Counted from the first letter of the stretch, positions 7,811 to 18,644 are shown. The stretch: 64,000 nt of DNA from Pseudomonadota bacterium (GCA_009926935.1 RFNZ01000002.1:1-64000); one strand, 5' to 3'. The notes: generated from the sequence alone by a model not told the origin. A program made the numbers and translations.

Positions 7811-10000
7811 CTACGCTCCCCCGCGCGGAAACAACAAATGGATATGCGCACCAGTATAAACAGTAGCCTCAACCGGCATACACGCCGGGTCATCCATACT
7901 CAGACGGCCACCATGGTCTTCGATGATTTTTTTGACAATGGCAAGCCCAAGGCCCGTGCCCTTCAGTTTGGTTGTCACATAAGGTTCAAGCACACTCTCG
8001 CGCTGGGATAGCGGTATACCCGGCCCGTTATCAACCACACTGAGCCAGATGCCGCCCGCATCCTGTGTCAGGCAAACACCAACCTTGCCGCCTTCAACAT
8101 CTGCCGTTGCCTCAAGAGCATTTTTAACAAGGTTCGTTAAAGCCTGCCTAATAAGCTGCTGGTCACCCGTTAAACTCCATGTGCCCTGCCCAGTGATAAA
8201 AGCAATCTCAGTTTGGGTTGCAGCTGACTGCAGGGCAATAACCTCGCGCACGATGGGCTCAAGATTGACATGCGCCATAACAGGTTCCGGCATCTTGGCA
8301 AAACCGGCAAAGGCATTGACCATCGTTTTTATATCTTCGACATGGCGAACAATGGTGTCAGTACACTTTTCTAAAACTTCACGGTCTTTGTCATCGACCA
8401 TCTGCCCGAGATATTTGCGTTTAATGCGCTCGGCCGAGAGCTGGATAGGTGTGAGCGGGTTTTTGATTTCATGGGCAATACGGCGGGCCACATCCGCCCA
8501 TGCTGCGGATTTCTGGGCCGATACAAGGTCTGTAATATCATCAAACGCAATCACGCGGTCTGCCGTCACACGCACAACAAAACGGCGTCGCGCGCCGTCA
8601 CGACGAAGGATGGTTATATCCTGCTCGCCGTTTTTAGCGAGTGATGCATCGGGAAACACATCAGCAAATTTCTGGCCGATCAGCTTTTCGTGATCAAGCC
8701 CCAAAAGCCTTCCCGCAGCGGGGTTTGCAAGCGTAATGGCGCTATCGCCATCAAGCCCCATGATGCCTGTCGATACACCGCCCAGCACCGCCTCAGTAAA
8801 TTTACGGCGCTCATCAAGCCGCTGGTTGGCATGCACTAGCTCGTTTCTCTGTATCTGGATTTCCTCAGTCATGCGGTTGAAGGCGCGTCCGAGATTAACA
8901 AATTCCTCAAGCCCTTTTACCTGCCCTACGCGGGCGCTCATATCACCGGCGCGCAGCCGGTCCGAAGCATCGATAACAGCGCCAATCGGCTCCACCATAC
9001 GGCGCGCCAGCGTAAGGCCAAACCAGATGGCGATGGTCAGCAACAGCAGAACCACAACCACATATAAAACAGTAATTGTAATCTGTATCCGCTGGCTTTT
9101 GGCAGCCAGTTCCTGATACTGAGCCACAGCAGCCCGCGTGGTATCAAGGTGGTTAAGGACTTTCGGGTCAACACTGCGGCCTACGTACAGGTAAACTTCT
9201 TCGCCATATCCCTTAACCCGCATCATGGCGCGCAAACGGTCATCCTGATCACCCTTTTCAAGGGCCACTTCGCCCGTGCGCGCAATATCAACAAGCTGCT
9301 CGGGGATGGGGCTAAACATCATGGAAAAAGCGATCCCGCTCTGTGCCATGATCTGGCGGTCGTTATCAAACAGAATAACTTCCGAAAAATTCCGCAAAAA
9401 AGACTGCGTCTTGATCATCTTTTCAAGCGCTTTTTGGTTGTTCCCCAAAAGCAGGCTCTCGCGTTCAAGATCAGCTGCCATACCGCGTATATCCGCCTTC
9501 AAAACTTGCTGGTGCTCATCAAGATAAGCACTCGCTACTGCCAGCGATTCATCAACAGCCGTACGGACGCGCGCATCAAACCACCCGTGCACGCCATAAT
9601 AGAAAAGACCAACCGAAAAAACGGTTGTGACAATCGCCGGAAAAGCGACAAGAAGCGAAAAAAGCCCCACAAGCCTTACCTGTAGGGCCGAGCCCGCCAT
9701 CCCCTTTTTGCTCTCCACCCAAAGCCCGACAACGCGGCGGGCAATGGCGCTCACAAGCAAAAGCAGCACCACAAGATCAATGTTCAAAAGCAGGATCAGC
9801 GTATTGGTATCGGACGCAAGGAGGGAGCGGCCCGTCATGGTCGCGTAAGTAAGACCGCCCATAAACAGCGCAAGCACGACAAGCGCGACCATCAGGCGGT
9901 TGCCGACGGCCATCCTTTCAAACCAGGCGGCAATAACCGCCGCACGGCGTAAAAGCACGCGCCGCATATCGATGGGGTTTTGGATGGTTTTCGTGTTCAT
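7811..10000 (-). CDS. ntrY: Sensor histidine kinase NtrY
   Basis: N-terminal TM segments, HAMP, PAS, HisKA (RRIAHEIKNPLTPIQLSAERIKRKY), HATPase (DNGPGI, GTGLGLAIVKKI). Confidence 0.93.
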   Translation of the reverse strand: MNTKTIQNPIDMRRVLLRRAAVIAAWFERMAVGNRLMVALVVLALFMGGLTYATMTGRSLLASDTNTLILLLNIDLVVLLLLVSAIARRVVGLWVESKKGMAGSALQVRLVGLFSLLVAFPAIVTTVFSVGLFYYGVHGWFDARVRTAVDESLAVASAYLDEHQQVLKADIRGMAADLERESLLLGNNQKALEKMIKTQSFLRNFSEVILFDNDRQIMAQSGIAFSMMFSPIPEQLVDIARTGEVALEKGDQDDRLRAMMRVKGYGEEVYLYVGRSVDPKVLNHLDTTRAAVAQYQELAAKSQRIQITITVLYVVVVLLLLTIAIWFGLTLARRMVEPIGAVIDASDRLRAGDMSARVGQVKGLEEFVNLGRAFNRMTEEIQIQRNELVHANQRLDERRKFTEAVLGGVSTGIMGLDGDSAITLANPAAGRLLGLDHEKLIGQKFADVFPDASLAKNGEQDITILRRDGARRRFVVRVTADRVIAFDDITDLVSAQKSAAWADVARRIAHEIKNPLTPIQLSAERIKRKYLGQMVDDKDREVLEKCTDTIVRHVEDIKTMVNAFAGFAKMPEPVMAHVNLEPIVREVIALQSAATQTEIAFITGQGTWSLTGDQQLIRQALTNLVKNALEATADVEGGKVGVCLTQDAGGIWLSVVDNGPGIPLSQRESVLEPYVTTKLKGTGLGLAIVKKIIEDHGGRLSMDDPACMPVEATVYTGAHIHLLFPRGGA

Positions 10001-10066
10001 GCCACTGGCGTTTGGGTTTACGGAGCGGTATTGTTACGCGAATTTTGGGCAAAAACAAAGATTTGC

Positions 10067-11206
10067 ATGTCTGTAACTTGGGCCACCATCATTGTAGCCG
10101 CCGGGTCCGGTCAACGCTTCGGAAGCGAAATGCTGAAGCAATACGCCCCCTTGTGCGGAAAGTCTGTTCTGTCCTACAGCCTTGAAACCTTTACAAAATA
10201 TGGGCCTGTGGCCTTGGTGGTAAACCCTGCACACGCCCCCTATTTCCCTGTTTTTGCAAGCGGTGTGAGTGTGGTTGAGGGGGGTGCCACGCGCCAGGAA
10301 AGCGTCCGGAACGGCCTCGCTTTTTTATCAAAATTCGCCCCCGCCAACGTCATGATTCACGATGCCGCCCGCCCGCTGGTCACCACGGATTCCATCACCC
10401 GCATCAAAACCGCAATCGAGGATGGGCAAAAGGCAGCAACACTCGCTTTGCCCGTAGCCGATACGCTAATGCGCGGAAGCGAAACAGTGGACCGCACGGG
10501 TGTCATGGCCGTGCAAACACCGCAGGCATTTAATTTTTCAGTCATTGCCGCCGCTCACGTAAAAGCGGCAGGCAAAAGCTACACCGACGATGCCTCTCTC
10601 GTCCGCGTCGAAATGGGCGTAGATTGCACCTTCATAGAAGGCGATGCCGAGAACTTCAAAATCACCACACAATCTGACCTCAAGCGCGCAGAAAAAATCA
10701 TGTCCTCACAATTGACTGAAACCCGCGTCGGCATGGGCTATGACGTCCACCCGTTTGGCGAAGCTCCTGAAGACGGCACTATCAAATTATTCGGCACAGC
10801 AATTCCGTCCGACCACAAGCTCGTCGGCCATTCCGATGCTGACGCCGGCCTCCATGCGATTGCCGATGCTATACTGGGCACCATTGGCGCAGGCGATATC
10901 GGCTTACACTTTCCGCCCAGTGACCCTCAATGGCGCGGTATGGATAGCGCGGATATCGTCAAAAAATCGCTGGAACTGCTTGCAGTCAAAGGCGGCAGCC
11001 TCGTCAATGTGGATTGCACATTGCTGGCGGAAATGCCGCGCATTGGCCCGCACCGTGAAGCAATTTCAAAACGCCTGTCGGATATACTGGGCCTACCCGC
11101 CGATGCTATCGGCCTCAAAGCCACAACCACCGAAAAGCTGGGTTACATAGGCCGCGGTGAGGGGCTGGCAGTACAAGCAATTGTAACAGTCAGGCTCAAG
11201 CGATGA
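10067..11206 (+). CDS. ispDF: Bifunctional IspD/IspF (MEP pathway)
   Basis: IspD: IIVAAGSGQRFG...HDAARPLV; IspF: RVGMGYDVHPFG...GHSDADAGLHAIADAILG. Start at 10067 fits the IspD N-terminus. Confidence 0.94.
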   Translation: MSVTWATIIVAAGSGQRFGSEMLKQYAPLCGKSVLSYSLETFTKYGPVALVVNPAHAPYFPVFASGVSVVEGGATRQESVRNGLAFLSKFAPANVMIHDAARPLVTTDSITRIKTAIEDGQKAATLALPVADTLMRGSETVDRTGVMAVQTPQAFNFSVIAAAHVKAAGKSYTDDASLVRVEMGVDCTFIEGDAENFKITTQSDLKRAEKIMSSQLTETRVGMGYDVHPFGEAPEDGTIKLFGTAIPSDHKLVGHSDADAGLHAIADAILGTIGAGDIGLHFPPSDPQWRGMDSADIVKKSLELLAVKGGSLVNVDCTLLAEMPRIGPHREAISKRLSDILGLPADAIGLKATTTEKLGYIGRGEGLAVQAIVTVRLKR

Positions 11207-11218
11207 TTTTGCATTTAC

Positions 11219-11308
11219 CGTCATCCCAGCGAAGGCTGGGATCCACCGTGCCTCAAAACAAATATCGGATATTCTGTTCCGTGGATTCCTGCCTTCGCAG
11301 GAATGACG
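11219..11308. repeat. REP-like inverted-repeat pair (type A), no gene inside
   Basis: Left arm cgtcatcccagcgaaggctgggatccac (11219-11246), right arm gtggattcctgccttcgcaggaatgacg (11281-11308), 34-nt spacer. Confidence 0.88.
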
Positions 11309-11324
11309 AAAAAAAGACACAGCG

Positions 11325-11801
11325 ATGATAAAAATCACCCCCCTGCCCGAAGGTTTGCTATGGCGCGACCCAGCCGTACTCATATCCACGGGCCTTGGCA
11401 GTGGCCGCCTGAGCCCTGCTCCCGGCACATGGGGCAGCCTTGCGGCGTGGCTGATTGCGCTGGCACTACCCAAAACCGCCATCATTTTTTTACTGATGCT
11501 TGCCTGTGCCGCAGGGTTTTGGGCCGTGACCGAATTTCAAAAAAAGTCAGGTACGCACGATAGCGGCATGATTGTCATCGATGAGTGGGCGGGCATCTGG
11601 ATTGCGATGTTATTTGCAAACTCGCCGGAAGGGTTGTTGCTGGCCCTGCTGTTCTTCCGTATTTTTGATGTGTTGAAGCCATGGCCAGTCAGCCACTTTG
11701 ATAAAAACGTCAAAGGTGCCGAGGGCGTAATGATGGATGATGTTGTAGCCGGCATTATGGCCGGTATTTGTGTGTATGGGGTAGGGTTATGGATGAGCTG
11801 A
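11325..11801 (+). CDS. pgpA: Phosphatidylglycerophosphatase A
   Basis: [15 protein letters not shown]...[11 protein letters not shown]...[12 protein letters not shown]. Confidence 0.93.
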   Translation: MIKITPLPEGLLWRDPAVLISTGLGSGRLSPAPGTWGSLAAWLIALALPKTAIIFLLMLACAAGFWAVTEFQKKSGTHDSGMIVIDEWAGIWIAMLFANSPEGLLLALLFFRIFDVLKPWPVSHFDKNVKGAEGVMMDDVVAGIMAGICVYGVGLWMS

Positions 11802-12259
11802 TTTCAAATCTTTTCAAAAAACTGAAAGCCAAAGGCTGGATGCTGGCCACTGCCGAATCTTGCACAGGCGGGCTTATTGCCGCCCGCATAACGGAAGTAG
11901 CAGGCTCGTCCGAATATTTCGACCGCGGTTTTGTGACCTATTCCAACGATTCAAAAACCCGCCAGTTGGGCGTACCCGCCGTTCTGATAGACGATTTTGG
12001 CGCAGTCTCAAAAAAAGTAGCGGAGGCCATGGCCAAAGGCGCACTCGAACATTCAAATGCGCAAATCGCAATCTCGGTCACGGGCATTGCAGGCCCATCG
12101 GGCGGCTCGCCTGAAAAACCGGTGGGCCTCGTGTATATCGGTGTCGCTACATGGGACAGAGCAAACGTGTATGAACACCGCTTCAGCGGTGACCGTGCCG
12201 CCATCCGCGCCCAAACCGTGGCACACGCACTGGATTACGCTCTGGAAGTCTGCGCATGA
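11789..12259 (+). CDS. CinA C-terminal domain protein (nicotinamide-nucleotide amidohydrolase family)
   Basis: [35 protein letters not shown]...[22 protein letters not shown]; overlaps the pgpA end. Confidence 0.92.
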   Translation: MDELISNLFKKLKAKGWMLATAESCTGGLIAARITEVAGSSEYFDRGFVTYSNDSKTRQLGVPAVLIDDFGAVSKKVAEAMAKGALEHSNAQIAISVTGIAGPSGGSPEKPVGLVYIGVATWDRANVYEHRFSGDRAAIRAQTVAHALDYALEVCA

Positions 12260-13149
12260 CCAAAAAAGCCATCATCACTTCAGCCGATGCCAAATATTAT
12301 CCGCTGCTGCGTGAGCTAATCGCATCCATCAGGCACCATCCCGAGTCTGCCGAGTACACGATCGGCATCATCAACGCGGGCCTGACCGATACACAGCTGG
12401 ATGAGCTACGCGCATTAGACTGCCAGATAGCCCAGGGTATATGGCCCATCCCTTTATCAAGCCGCCGCATCGACGGCCGCGAATTTTTGAAAGCCTGCGT
12501 CTCTCGCCCGTTCATTCCGCAGCTTTTCCCGGGCTTTGATGTTTACGTCTGGCTGGATGCCGATACATGGATCCAGCATTGGTCGGCAATGCTGTTGCTG
12601 GTCGAGGGTGCCATGAAAACAGGCCTCGCCATCGTGCCTCAGGTAGACCGCGCTTACGGTAAAACCATGCGCATCAGCTGGCTTGGCCCCATACCGTACC
12701 GCCCGCGCAGCTTTTACTACAGCAATGCGCGTAAAGCCTTCAATTTCAAAACCGCACGCATGCTGTTCCCCTACCCCACTATCAACGCAGGCGTTTTTGC
12801 CATGCGCGCCAACGCCCCGCACTGGGCACGTTGGCAAGAACTCATCAAAAAAGCTCTGGTGAAAGGCAACATATTTACAGCCGAGCAACTGACTCTTGGC
12901 ATGTTGATTTATCTCGAAAACTTTCCGGCTGAGCGCCTGCCATCGCTTTGCAACTGGCTCTGCGACACAAAACCGCTCTACGACCCTTTGCGCAAAGTAT
13001 TCATCGAGCCCTATCTGCCAAGCCAGCCTCTAGGTATTTTGCACCTCTCCGGCTACGACGAAATGCGCCTCAACAAAAACGTAAAAACGGAAATCCAACT
13101 CACCGACGGCACGAAGCAGGAAATGTCCCTGCGCTATTCAGATTCGTAA
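12256..13149 (+). CDS. Putative glycosyltransferase (GT8-like, DxD motif)
   Basis: [23 protein letters not shown]...[14 protein letters not shown]...[13 protein letters not shown]...EQLTLGML; starts inside the cinA stop region. Confidence 0.65.
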   Translation: MTKKAIITSADAKYYPLLRELIASIRHHPESAEYTIGIINAGLTDTQLDELRALDCQIAQGIWPIPLSSRRIDGREFLKACVSRPFIPQLFPGFDVYVWLDADTWIQHWSAMLLLVEGAMKTGLAIVPQVDRAYGKTMRISWLGPIPYRPRSFYYSNARKAFNFKTARMLFPYPTINAGVFAMRANAPHWARWQELIKKALVKGNIFTAEQLTLGMLIYLENFPAERLPSLCNWLCDTKPLYDPLRKVFIEPYLPSQPLGILHLSGYDEMRLNKNVKTEIQLTDGTKQEMSLRYSDS

Positions 13150-13586
13150 AGGGTGCAGGCGCGCGCCTCAAAGGCAGCAACCATGCGCTTGACGATTTCG
13201 TTGAAAAACACGCCCATCAGCTTCTGGAACACGGGGTTTCTGAACTCGAAATCGACAAAAAAGTCGATACAGCAATGATCGGGGTTAGAGGGTAAAAAGC
13301 GCCAGTGATTGTTCAGGTGCTTCATCGGGCCCTTGATGTATTCAACATGGATATGCCCCGCCTGCCCGTCCCGTGCTTTTTTAAGGGTCACACGGCTGGT
13401 AAACCGCTCCTGAAAAAGTTTGTACCCGATAACAAGGTCTGCGTGCAGAACATCCCCCTCCCGCTTCCAGACGCGCGCGGCACGGCACCACGGCAAAAAC
13501 TCAGGGTACTTCTCGATGTCCGCGACCAGATCAAACATCTGCTCGGGCGTATAAGGCAAAGTACGGACTTCGGCATGGGTCGGCAT
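13134..13586 (-). CDS. Coq10/RatA-family START-like protein
   Basis: TLPYTPEQMFDLVADIEKYPEFLPWCRAARVW...FVDFEFRNPVFQKLMG. Confidence 0.88.
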   Translation of the reverse strand: MPTHAEVRTLPYTPEQMFDLVADIEKYPEFLPWCRAARVWKREGDVLHADLVIGYKLFQERFTSRVTLKKARDGQAGHIHVEYIKGPMKHLNNHWRFLPSNPDHCCIDFFVDFEFRNPVFQKLMGVFFNEIVKRMVAAFEARACTLYESE

Positions 13587-13587
13587 G

Positions 13588-14547
13588 TTACTGCGCAGCC
13601 TGCTTGGCTTCACGTGCTGCCTTGAGTCGCGCAAAATCCTCGCCTGCATGGTGGCTGGAACGCGTCAGCGGTGAGGACGAAACCATGAGGAACCCCTTCG
13701 CTCGCGCCATACGTTCGTATTCGGCAAACTCGTCAGGGTGCACGTAACGATCTATCGCCGCGTGCTTGGGTGTCGGTTGTAAATATTGCCCGATGGTAAT
13801 GAAATCAACATCGGCTGATCGCAGATCATCCATCACCTGTCCAACCTCTTCCTTTGTCTCCCCAAGCCCAACCATGATGCCGGACTTTGTGAAAATCGTC
13901 GGGTCCACCTCTTTCACTTCCTGCAACAGTCGTAGCGACGTGAAGTAACGCGCACCGGGGCGCACCGTGGGGTAAAGCCGCGGTATGGTTTCAAGGTTGT
14001 GGTTAAAAACATCAGGCTTGGCTTTTGCAACCGTAGCCGTGGCCCCTGCCTTGTTTTTGAAATCGGGGGTCAAAATCTCGATGGTCGTATCTGGCGTCAG
14101 CCTGCGTATCTCACTGATGGTTTTAACAAAATGCGCGGCCCCACCGTCATCCAGGTCATCACGGTCGACGGATGTCACAACAACGTGTTTAAGGCCCATT
14201 TTCTGGACAGCCACGGCAACCTTGGTTGGCTCCATGTCATTCAGCGCGTCGGGCTTGCCTGTAGCTACGTTACAAAAGGCGCAGGCGCGGGTGCATATCT
14301 CGCCCATAATCATGAAGGTCGCATGACGCTTCTGCCAGCATTCACCGATGTTGGGGCAACCCGCTTCCTCGCACACCGTCGTCAGGTGCAGCTTTTTAAC
14401 GATGTCGTGTGTTTCTTGATACACGCCGTTTGGTGGAGGCGCCTTAACGCGGATCCAGTCAGGTTTTGGGCCTGATGGCCTATCAGGGTTCTTTTGTTTT
14501 TCAGGATGCCGCTTCGTACGGTCCAAAAGGTCGGGGTTATAGGTCAT
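13588..14547 (-). CDS. lipA: Lipoyl synthase
   Basis: [12 protein letters not shown] and radical-SAM [10 protein letters not shown] motifs; [17 protein letters not shown]. Confidence 0.96.
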   Translation of the reverse strand: MTYNPDLLDRTKRHPEKQKNPDRPSGPKPDWIRVKAPPPNGVYQETHDIVKKLHLTTVCEEAGCPNIGECWQKRHATFMIMGEICTRACAFCNVATGKPDALNDMEPTKVAVAVQKMGLKHVVVTSVDRDDLDDGGAAHFVKTISEIRRLTPDTTIEILTPDFKNKAGATATVAKAKPDVFNHNLETIPRLYPTVRPGARYFTSLRLLQEVKEVDPTIFTKSGIMVGLGETKEEVGQVMDDLRSADVDFITIGQYLQPTPKHAAIDRYVHPDEFAEYERMARAKGFLMVSSSPLTRSSHHAGEDFARLKAAREAKQAAQ

Positions 14548-14642
14548 GACAGGCAGGAAACTAGCACTCGATAGATAAAAAACAAACAAATACAGTCACA
14601 ATAAAACTAGCGCCCCTTATAAAAATTATGTAAAAAAATCAC

Positions 14643-14894
14643 ATGTTTTTGAAAAAATTTATTTCGCGTCTGTTTATGCTCACAGTGATCTGTATGGGCA
14701 CGAATGCCTGTGCATCCAGAAGCCCGCTGGTGTTGAACCCAAATATCGGCTTTAACAGCGCTGCAGCGGGCGTAACCCAGCCTCCAAAACCACCAGAAGC
14801 AGAAGACAATAGCCAACTTCCTCCATGCGGCAGCGGATGGGCTATAACAGGCGGCGCATTTCCGTTTTCGCTCTCATGCCGTATGACGCAGTAA
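14643..14894 (+). CDS. Small putative lipoprotein/secreted protein, 83 aa
   Basis: Hydrophobic N-terminus followed by TNAC; no clear RBS. Confidence 0.3.
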   Translation: MFLKKFISRLFMLTVICMGTNACASRSPLVLNPNIGFNSAAAGVTQPPKPPEAEDNSQLPPCGSGWAITGGAFPFSLSCRMTQ

Positions 14895-16295
14895 CTAAAA
14901 GTGAATAACCCGCCCGTAGGCATCCAACACGGCTTCATGCATCATCTCCGATAACGTCGGGTGTGGGAAAACCGTGTGCATCAGCTCAAGCTCGGTTGCC
15001 TCAAGTGTTTTAGCGATACCATAACCCTGTATCATCTCAGTCACTTCAGCGCCCACCATGTGCGCGCCTAACAACTCGCCCGTCTTGGCATCGAATACGG
15101 TTTTAACCATCCCCTCGGGCTCACCCAATGCAATCGCCTTGCCATTGCCCATGAACGGGAATTTACCGACGCGGACCGCATAGCCCTTTTCCTTCGCGGC
15201 CTTTTCGGTGTAACCGACAGACGCCACTTGCGGGTACGCATAGGTGCAGCCCGGTATCAGTTCCTTTTTCATGGGGTGCACATCGGGCACACCCGCAATT
15301 TTTTCAACGCAAATCACACCTTCATGGGATGCCTTGTGCGCAAGCCACGGCCCGCCCGTGCAATCACCAATCGCATAAACGCCGGGCTCATCGGTTGTAA
15401 GGTACGGGCCCGTTACGATATGCCCACGATCCAGTTTTACCATGGTGTTTTCAAGGCCGATATTCTCCGTATTGCCCACAATACCAACCGCCATAATGAT
15501 GCGCTCGGCGGTCAGTTTTTCGACCTTGCCACCCACATCCACATGCGCGGTCACACTGTTTGCGGCCTTCTCGATTTTCTGGAGCTTCGCGCCCGTCAAA
15601 ATCTTCATCCCCTGCTTTTCAAACGACTTGCGCGCAAAGGCTGAAATTTCTTCGTCTTCCACAGGCATGATGCGGTCAACCGCCTCAATCACCGTCACCT
15701 CCGCGCCCATATTTTTGTAAAAGGACGCGAATTCGATACCAATCGCGCCCGACCCCACAACCAAAATCGACTTTGGCATTTCGGTTGGCGTCATAGCTTC
15801 ACGATAGGTCCAGACCAATTTGCCATCGGGCTCAAACCCCGGCAGCACACGGGCGCGGGCACCAGTCGCCAGAATAATGTGCTTGGATGCAATGGTGGCG
15901 ATGCTCTTGCCATCTTTCGATACATCAAGCCGCCCTTTACCCAGCAGCTTGCCGTAGCCATCAAATACGGTGACCTTGTTCTTTTTCAAAAGATGCGCAA
16001 TCCCGCCTGAAAGCTGCTTAGCCACGCCGCGCGACCGCGCAATAATTTTCGAAAAATCGAACGAAATTTTTTCAGCCTTGAAACCAAACTGGTCAAGGTT
16101 GTGCAGCAGATGGTTGATTTCGGAACAGCGCAACAGCGCCTTGGTGGGGATGCACCCCCAGTTAAGGCAGATACCGCCCAAATGCGTGGCCTCCACAAGC
16201 GCCACCTTCATACCCAACTGGCTGGCCCTGATAGCGGCCACATACCCGCCGGGCCCGCCGCCAACAACAACAACATCGAAAGTTTGGTCGCTCAA
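14895..16295 (-). CDS. lpdA: Dihydrolipoyl dehydrogenase (E3)
   Basis: VVVVGGGPGGYVAAIRASQLG, GGICLNWGCIPTKALL, AHPTLSE-like HPTLSEMMHE. Confidence 0.95.
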   Translation of the reverse strand: MSDQTFDVVVVGGGPGGYVAAIRASQLGMKVALVEATHLGGICLNWGCIPTKALLRCSEINHLLHNLDQFGFKAEKISFDFSKIIARSRGVAKQLSGGIAHLLKKNKVTVFDGYGKLLGKGRLDVSKDGKSIATIASKHIILATGARARVLPGFEPDGKLVWTYREAMTPTEMPKSILVVGSGAIGIEFASFYKNMGAEVTVIEAVDRIMPVEDEEISAFARKSFEKQGMKILTGAKLQKIEKAANSVTAHVDVGGKVEKLTAERIIMAVGIVGNTENIGLENTMVKLDRGHIVTGPYLTTDEPGVYAIGDCTGGPWLAHKASHEGVICVEKIAGVPDVHPMKKELIPGCTYAYPQVASVGYTEKAAKEKGYAVRVGKFPFMGNGKAIALGEPEGMVKTVFDAKTGELLGAHMVGAEVTEMIQGYGIAKTLEATELELMHTVFPHPTLSEMMHEAVLDAYGRVIHF

Positions 16296-17137
16296 TGCAA
16301 AATCTCCATCAATTTTTCGGTCGTTAAATCAGGGGTATCGTGCGCCATAAGGCCAAAAGAGGGATACGCACAGCTATCTTTATCCAGAAGGATATGCCCG
16401 CGCCCACCCATGATTTTATGCTTGAAATCCTCTGTATCGGAAAGGCGCAATATCTCGTCATTTTCGACAACAAGATACGATAGATTGATATGCTTGGGCA
16501 TATCGCGCCCGCGCGCTGCAATCTGCGCATACGTATCTTTAAGCACACTGCAAATCGATACGGCGTTATCAAGCTCTATCTTTTCCCAAATAACCGGCAG
16601 CGAAAGCGTGACAGGAGTCCATAAACGCATGATGCCGTTGAACGGGTCTTCATCAACCCCTTGCGCGCCCGCAAGCAGTAAAAGGGATTTGATATTGTCT
16701 ACCGGTGCGCGCTCATCAAGCACCATTTGCAAAGCCGATAAGGCCCCGAACGAATTGCCGATAACATCAATATGCGAAAAATTTTTCTCAAGTTTTTTCA
16801 AAGCAATAAGAGGTTCATTGAGCCATGCGCTGATGGTCGATGGCCCTCCTCCCACATGGCTATGCCCCTCTTTGCGGGCCTTCATCAGGCGCGCGCCATT
16901 ATTGATCATGAAAGGCGCATCGGCACCATCAAAACGCGTGCCCGCGTGTTTGATAACGCATACTGTATGCCCATGCTCAACAAAGGCAGCGGCATGGCGC
17001 TGCTCAAACATCGTGCCCCCACGCCCCGGAAATCCTGGGCAAAAAAGAACAAGCTTACGGCTAGGCGTATCCGGTTCCCAGATTTGCGCTTCAACCACTT
17101 GTCCATCTTCACGGAAGATATGCCATTCAACCCGCAT
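16292..17137 (-). CDS. Alpha/beta hydrolase-fold protein
   Basis: VLFCPGFPGRGG, DVIGNSFGALSAL (G-x-S-x-G). Confidence 0.65.
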   Translation of the reverse strand: MRVEWHIFREDGQVVEAQIWEPDTPSRKLVLFCPGFPGRGGTMFEQRHAAAFVEHGHTVCVIKHAGTRFDGADAPFMINNGARLMKARKEGHSHVGGGPSTISAWLNEPLIALKKLEKNFSHIDVIGNSFGALSALQMVLDERAPVDNIKSLLLLAGAQGVDEDPFNGIMRLWTPVTLSLPVIWEKIELDNAVSICSVLKDTYAQIAARGRDMPKHINLSYLVVENDEILRLSDTEDFKHKIMGGRGHILLDKDSCAYPSFGLMAHDTPDLTTEKLMEILH

Positions 17138-17140
17138 GGC

Positions 17141-18427
17141 TTACGCCAACATCAGGACAGGGTTTTCAATGCACTCCTTAAAGGCTTTCAAAAATTCGGC
17201 GCCTACAGCCCCGTCCACCACGCGATGATCGACCGAAAGCGTGACCGACATAACGTTCCCCACAACAATCTGTCCGTTTTCGACAACCGGCTGCTCAACC
17301 CCTGCGCCGACCGCCAAAATACAGCCCTGCGGCGGGTTGATGATGGCAGCAAAATCCTTGATGCCGTACATGCCAAGGTTGGAAATACTGAACGTCCCGC
17401 CCTGATATTCGGATGGCTTGAGTTTTCCGTCCCGCGCGCGCGTGGCCAAATCTTTCATCTCGTTTGAAATCGCGGCAAGCCCCTTGCCCTCCGCCGCTTT
17501 CACAATCGGCGTAATCAGGCCCGTGGGCGTCGCAACAGCCACCGATATATCGGCATTTTTGTACTGGAGCATTTCAGTGTCGGACCACGCCATATTGGCG
17601 GCAGGAACTTTCATAAGCGCGGCAGCCACGGCCTTAATCACGAAATCATTGACCGAAAGTTTGTATTTACCGTTCGCGCTGTCGTTCATTTGCTTGCGGG
17701 CTGCCATCAGCGCATCGATCCGGCAATCAACCGTCAGATAAAAATGCGGCACGGTCTGTTTGGATTCCGAAAGCCGCGCGGCAATGGTTTTGCGCATCCC
17801 TGAAACGGGTACGGCTTCGTAAGCCATACCCAACATATCAGCCAAAGCCCTTGCGGACGGGCCTGAAGCTGTCGCAGCCGCACGCGGTGCTGCAGAGGGC
17901 GCAGGCGCAGTACCAGCCTTTGCCCCTTCAATATCAGCCTTTACAATACGACCATGCGGGCCAGTGCCCTTAACGGCACTAAGGTTTACGCCTTTGTCCT
18001 TGGCAATGCGGCGCGCAAGTGGCGTTGCAAAAACACGCGCCGATGATCCAGCCGCAGCTGCCGCTGAAGTATTTTGAGTAGGCACGGAAACAGATGATGG
18101 GGCAGATACCGCCGCTTGAGCCATAGGAGTCACCTTGGTGTTGTCGTTAGCTAAAAACGCGTCAATTGCAGCCATATCCTCGCCATCGTCAAGGAGCACC
18201 GCAATAAGCTTATTCACAGGAACACCCTCCGTACCCGCCGGCACCAGTATTTTACCGATGCGCCCGGCATCAACGGCCTCAACTTCCATCGTGGCCTTAT
18301 CCGTTTCAATCTCGGCAATCACCTCGCCCGGCTTTACTTTGTCGCCTTCTTTTTTCGTCCATTTGGCAAGTTTGCCCTCGGTCATTGTCGGGCTAAGGGC
18401 AGGCATAAGTATCTTGGTGGGCATCAA
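17141..18427 (-). CDS. pdhC: Pyruvate dehydrogenase E2 (dihydrolipoamide acetyltransferase)
   Basis: Lipoyl domain ([14 protein letters not shown]), E3-binding domain, C-terminal catalytic DHRVVDGA. Confidence 0.95.
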   Translation of the reverse strand: MMPTKILMPALSPTMTEGKLAKWTKKEGDKVKPGEVIAEIETDKATMEVEAVDAGRIGKILVPAGTEGVPVNKLIAVLLDDGEDMAAIDAFLANDNTKVTPMAQAAVSAPSSVSVPTQNTSAAAAAGSSARVFATPLARRIAKDKGVNLSAVKGTGPHGRIVKADIEGAKAGTAPAPSAAPRAAATASGPSARALADMLGMAYEAVPVSGMRKTIAARLSESKQTVPHFYLTVDCRIDALMAARKQMNDSANGKYKLSVNDFVIKAVAAALMKVPAANMAWSDTEMLQYKNADISVAVATPTGLITPIVKAAEGKGLAAISNEMKDLATRARDGKLKPSEYQGGTFSISNLGMYGIKDFAAIINPPQGCILAVGAGVEQPVVENGQIVVGNVMSVTLSVDHRVVDGAVGAEFLKAFKECIENPVLMLA

Positions 18428-18567
18428 ATGTCCTATGGGCTCGGCTGTGATTTTTAAGGACCCAATACTAATGCTTCGTCATGAAAAGGCATAGACACCA
18501 AAAATCACCGAAAAACTGCTGCGTAATATTATTTCAAAAGAATGATTGTGTTTATCCATTTTAAAAG

Positions 18568-18600
18568 TTGCATTTTTATCTCGGTATCTTGTATTACCGA
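18568..18600 (+). promoter_or_regulatory. Putative promoter with overlapping palindromic operator
   Basis: TTGCAT-N18-TATTAC with TCGGTA-N8-TACCGA (18581-18600) spanning the -10. Confidence 0.35.
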
Positions 18601-18644
18601 AATACAAAAGCCACTTTCGTTGAACAAATAACAAGGAGACTAAA

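Noticed and set aside
11093-11485. 130-aa minus-strand ORF spanning the ispDF-pgpA junction
   Set aside because: Its middle is simply translated type-A repeat (FRHSCEGRNP / RWIPAFAGMT) and it is antisense to ispDF and pgpA.
16101-17228. 375-aa plus-strand ORF
   Set aside because: Shadow ORF across lpdA, the alpha/beta hydrolase and pdhC on the opposite strand; no domain-like sequence.
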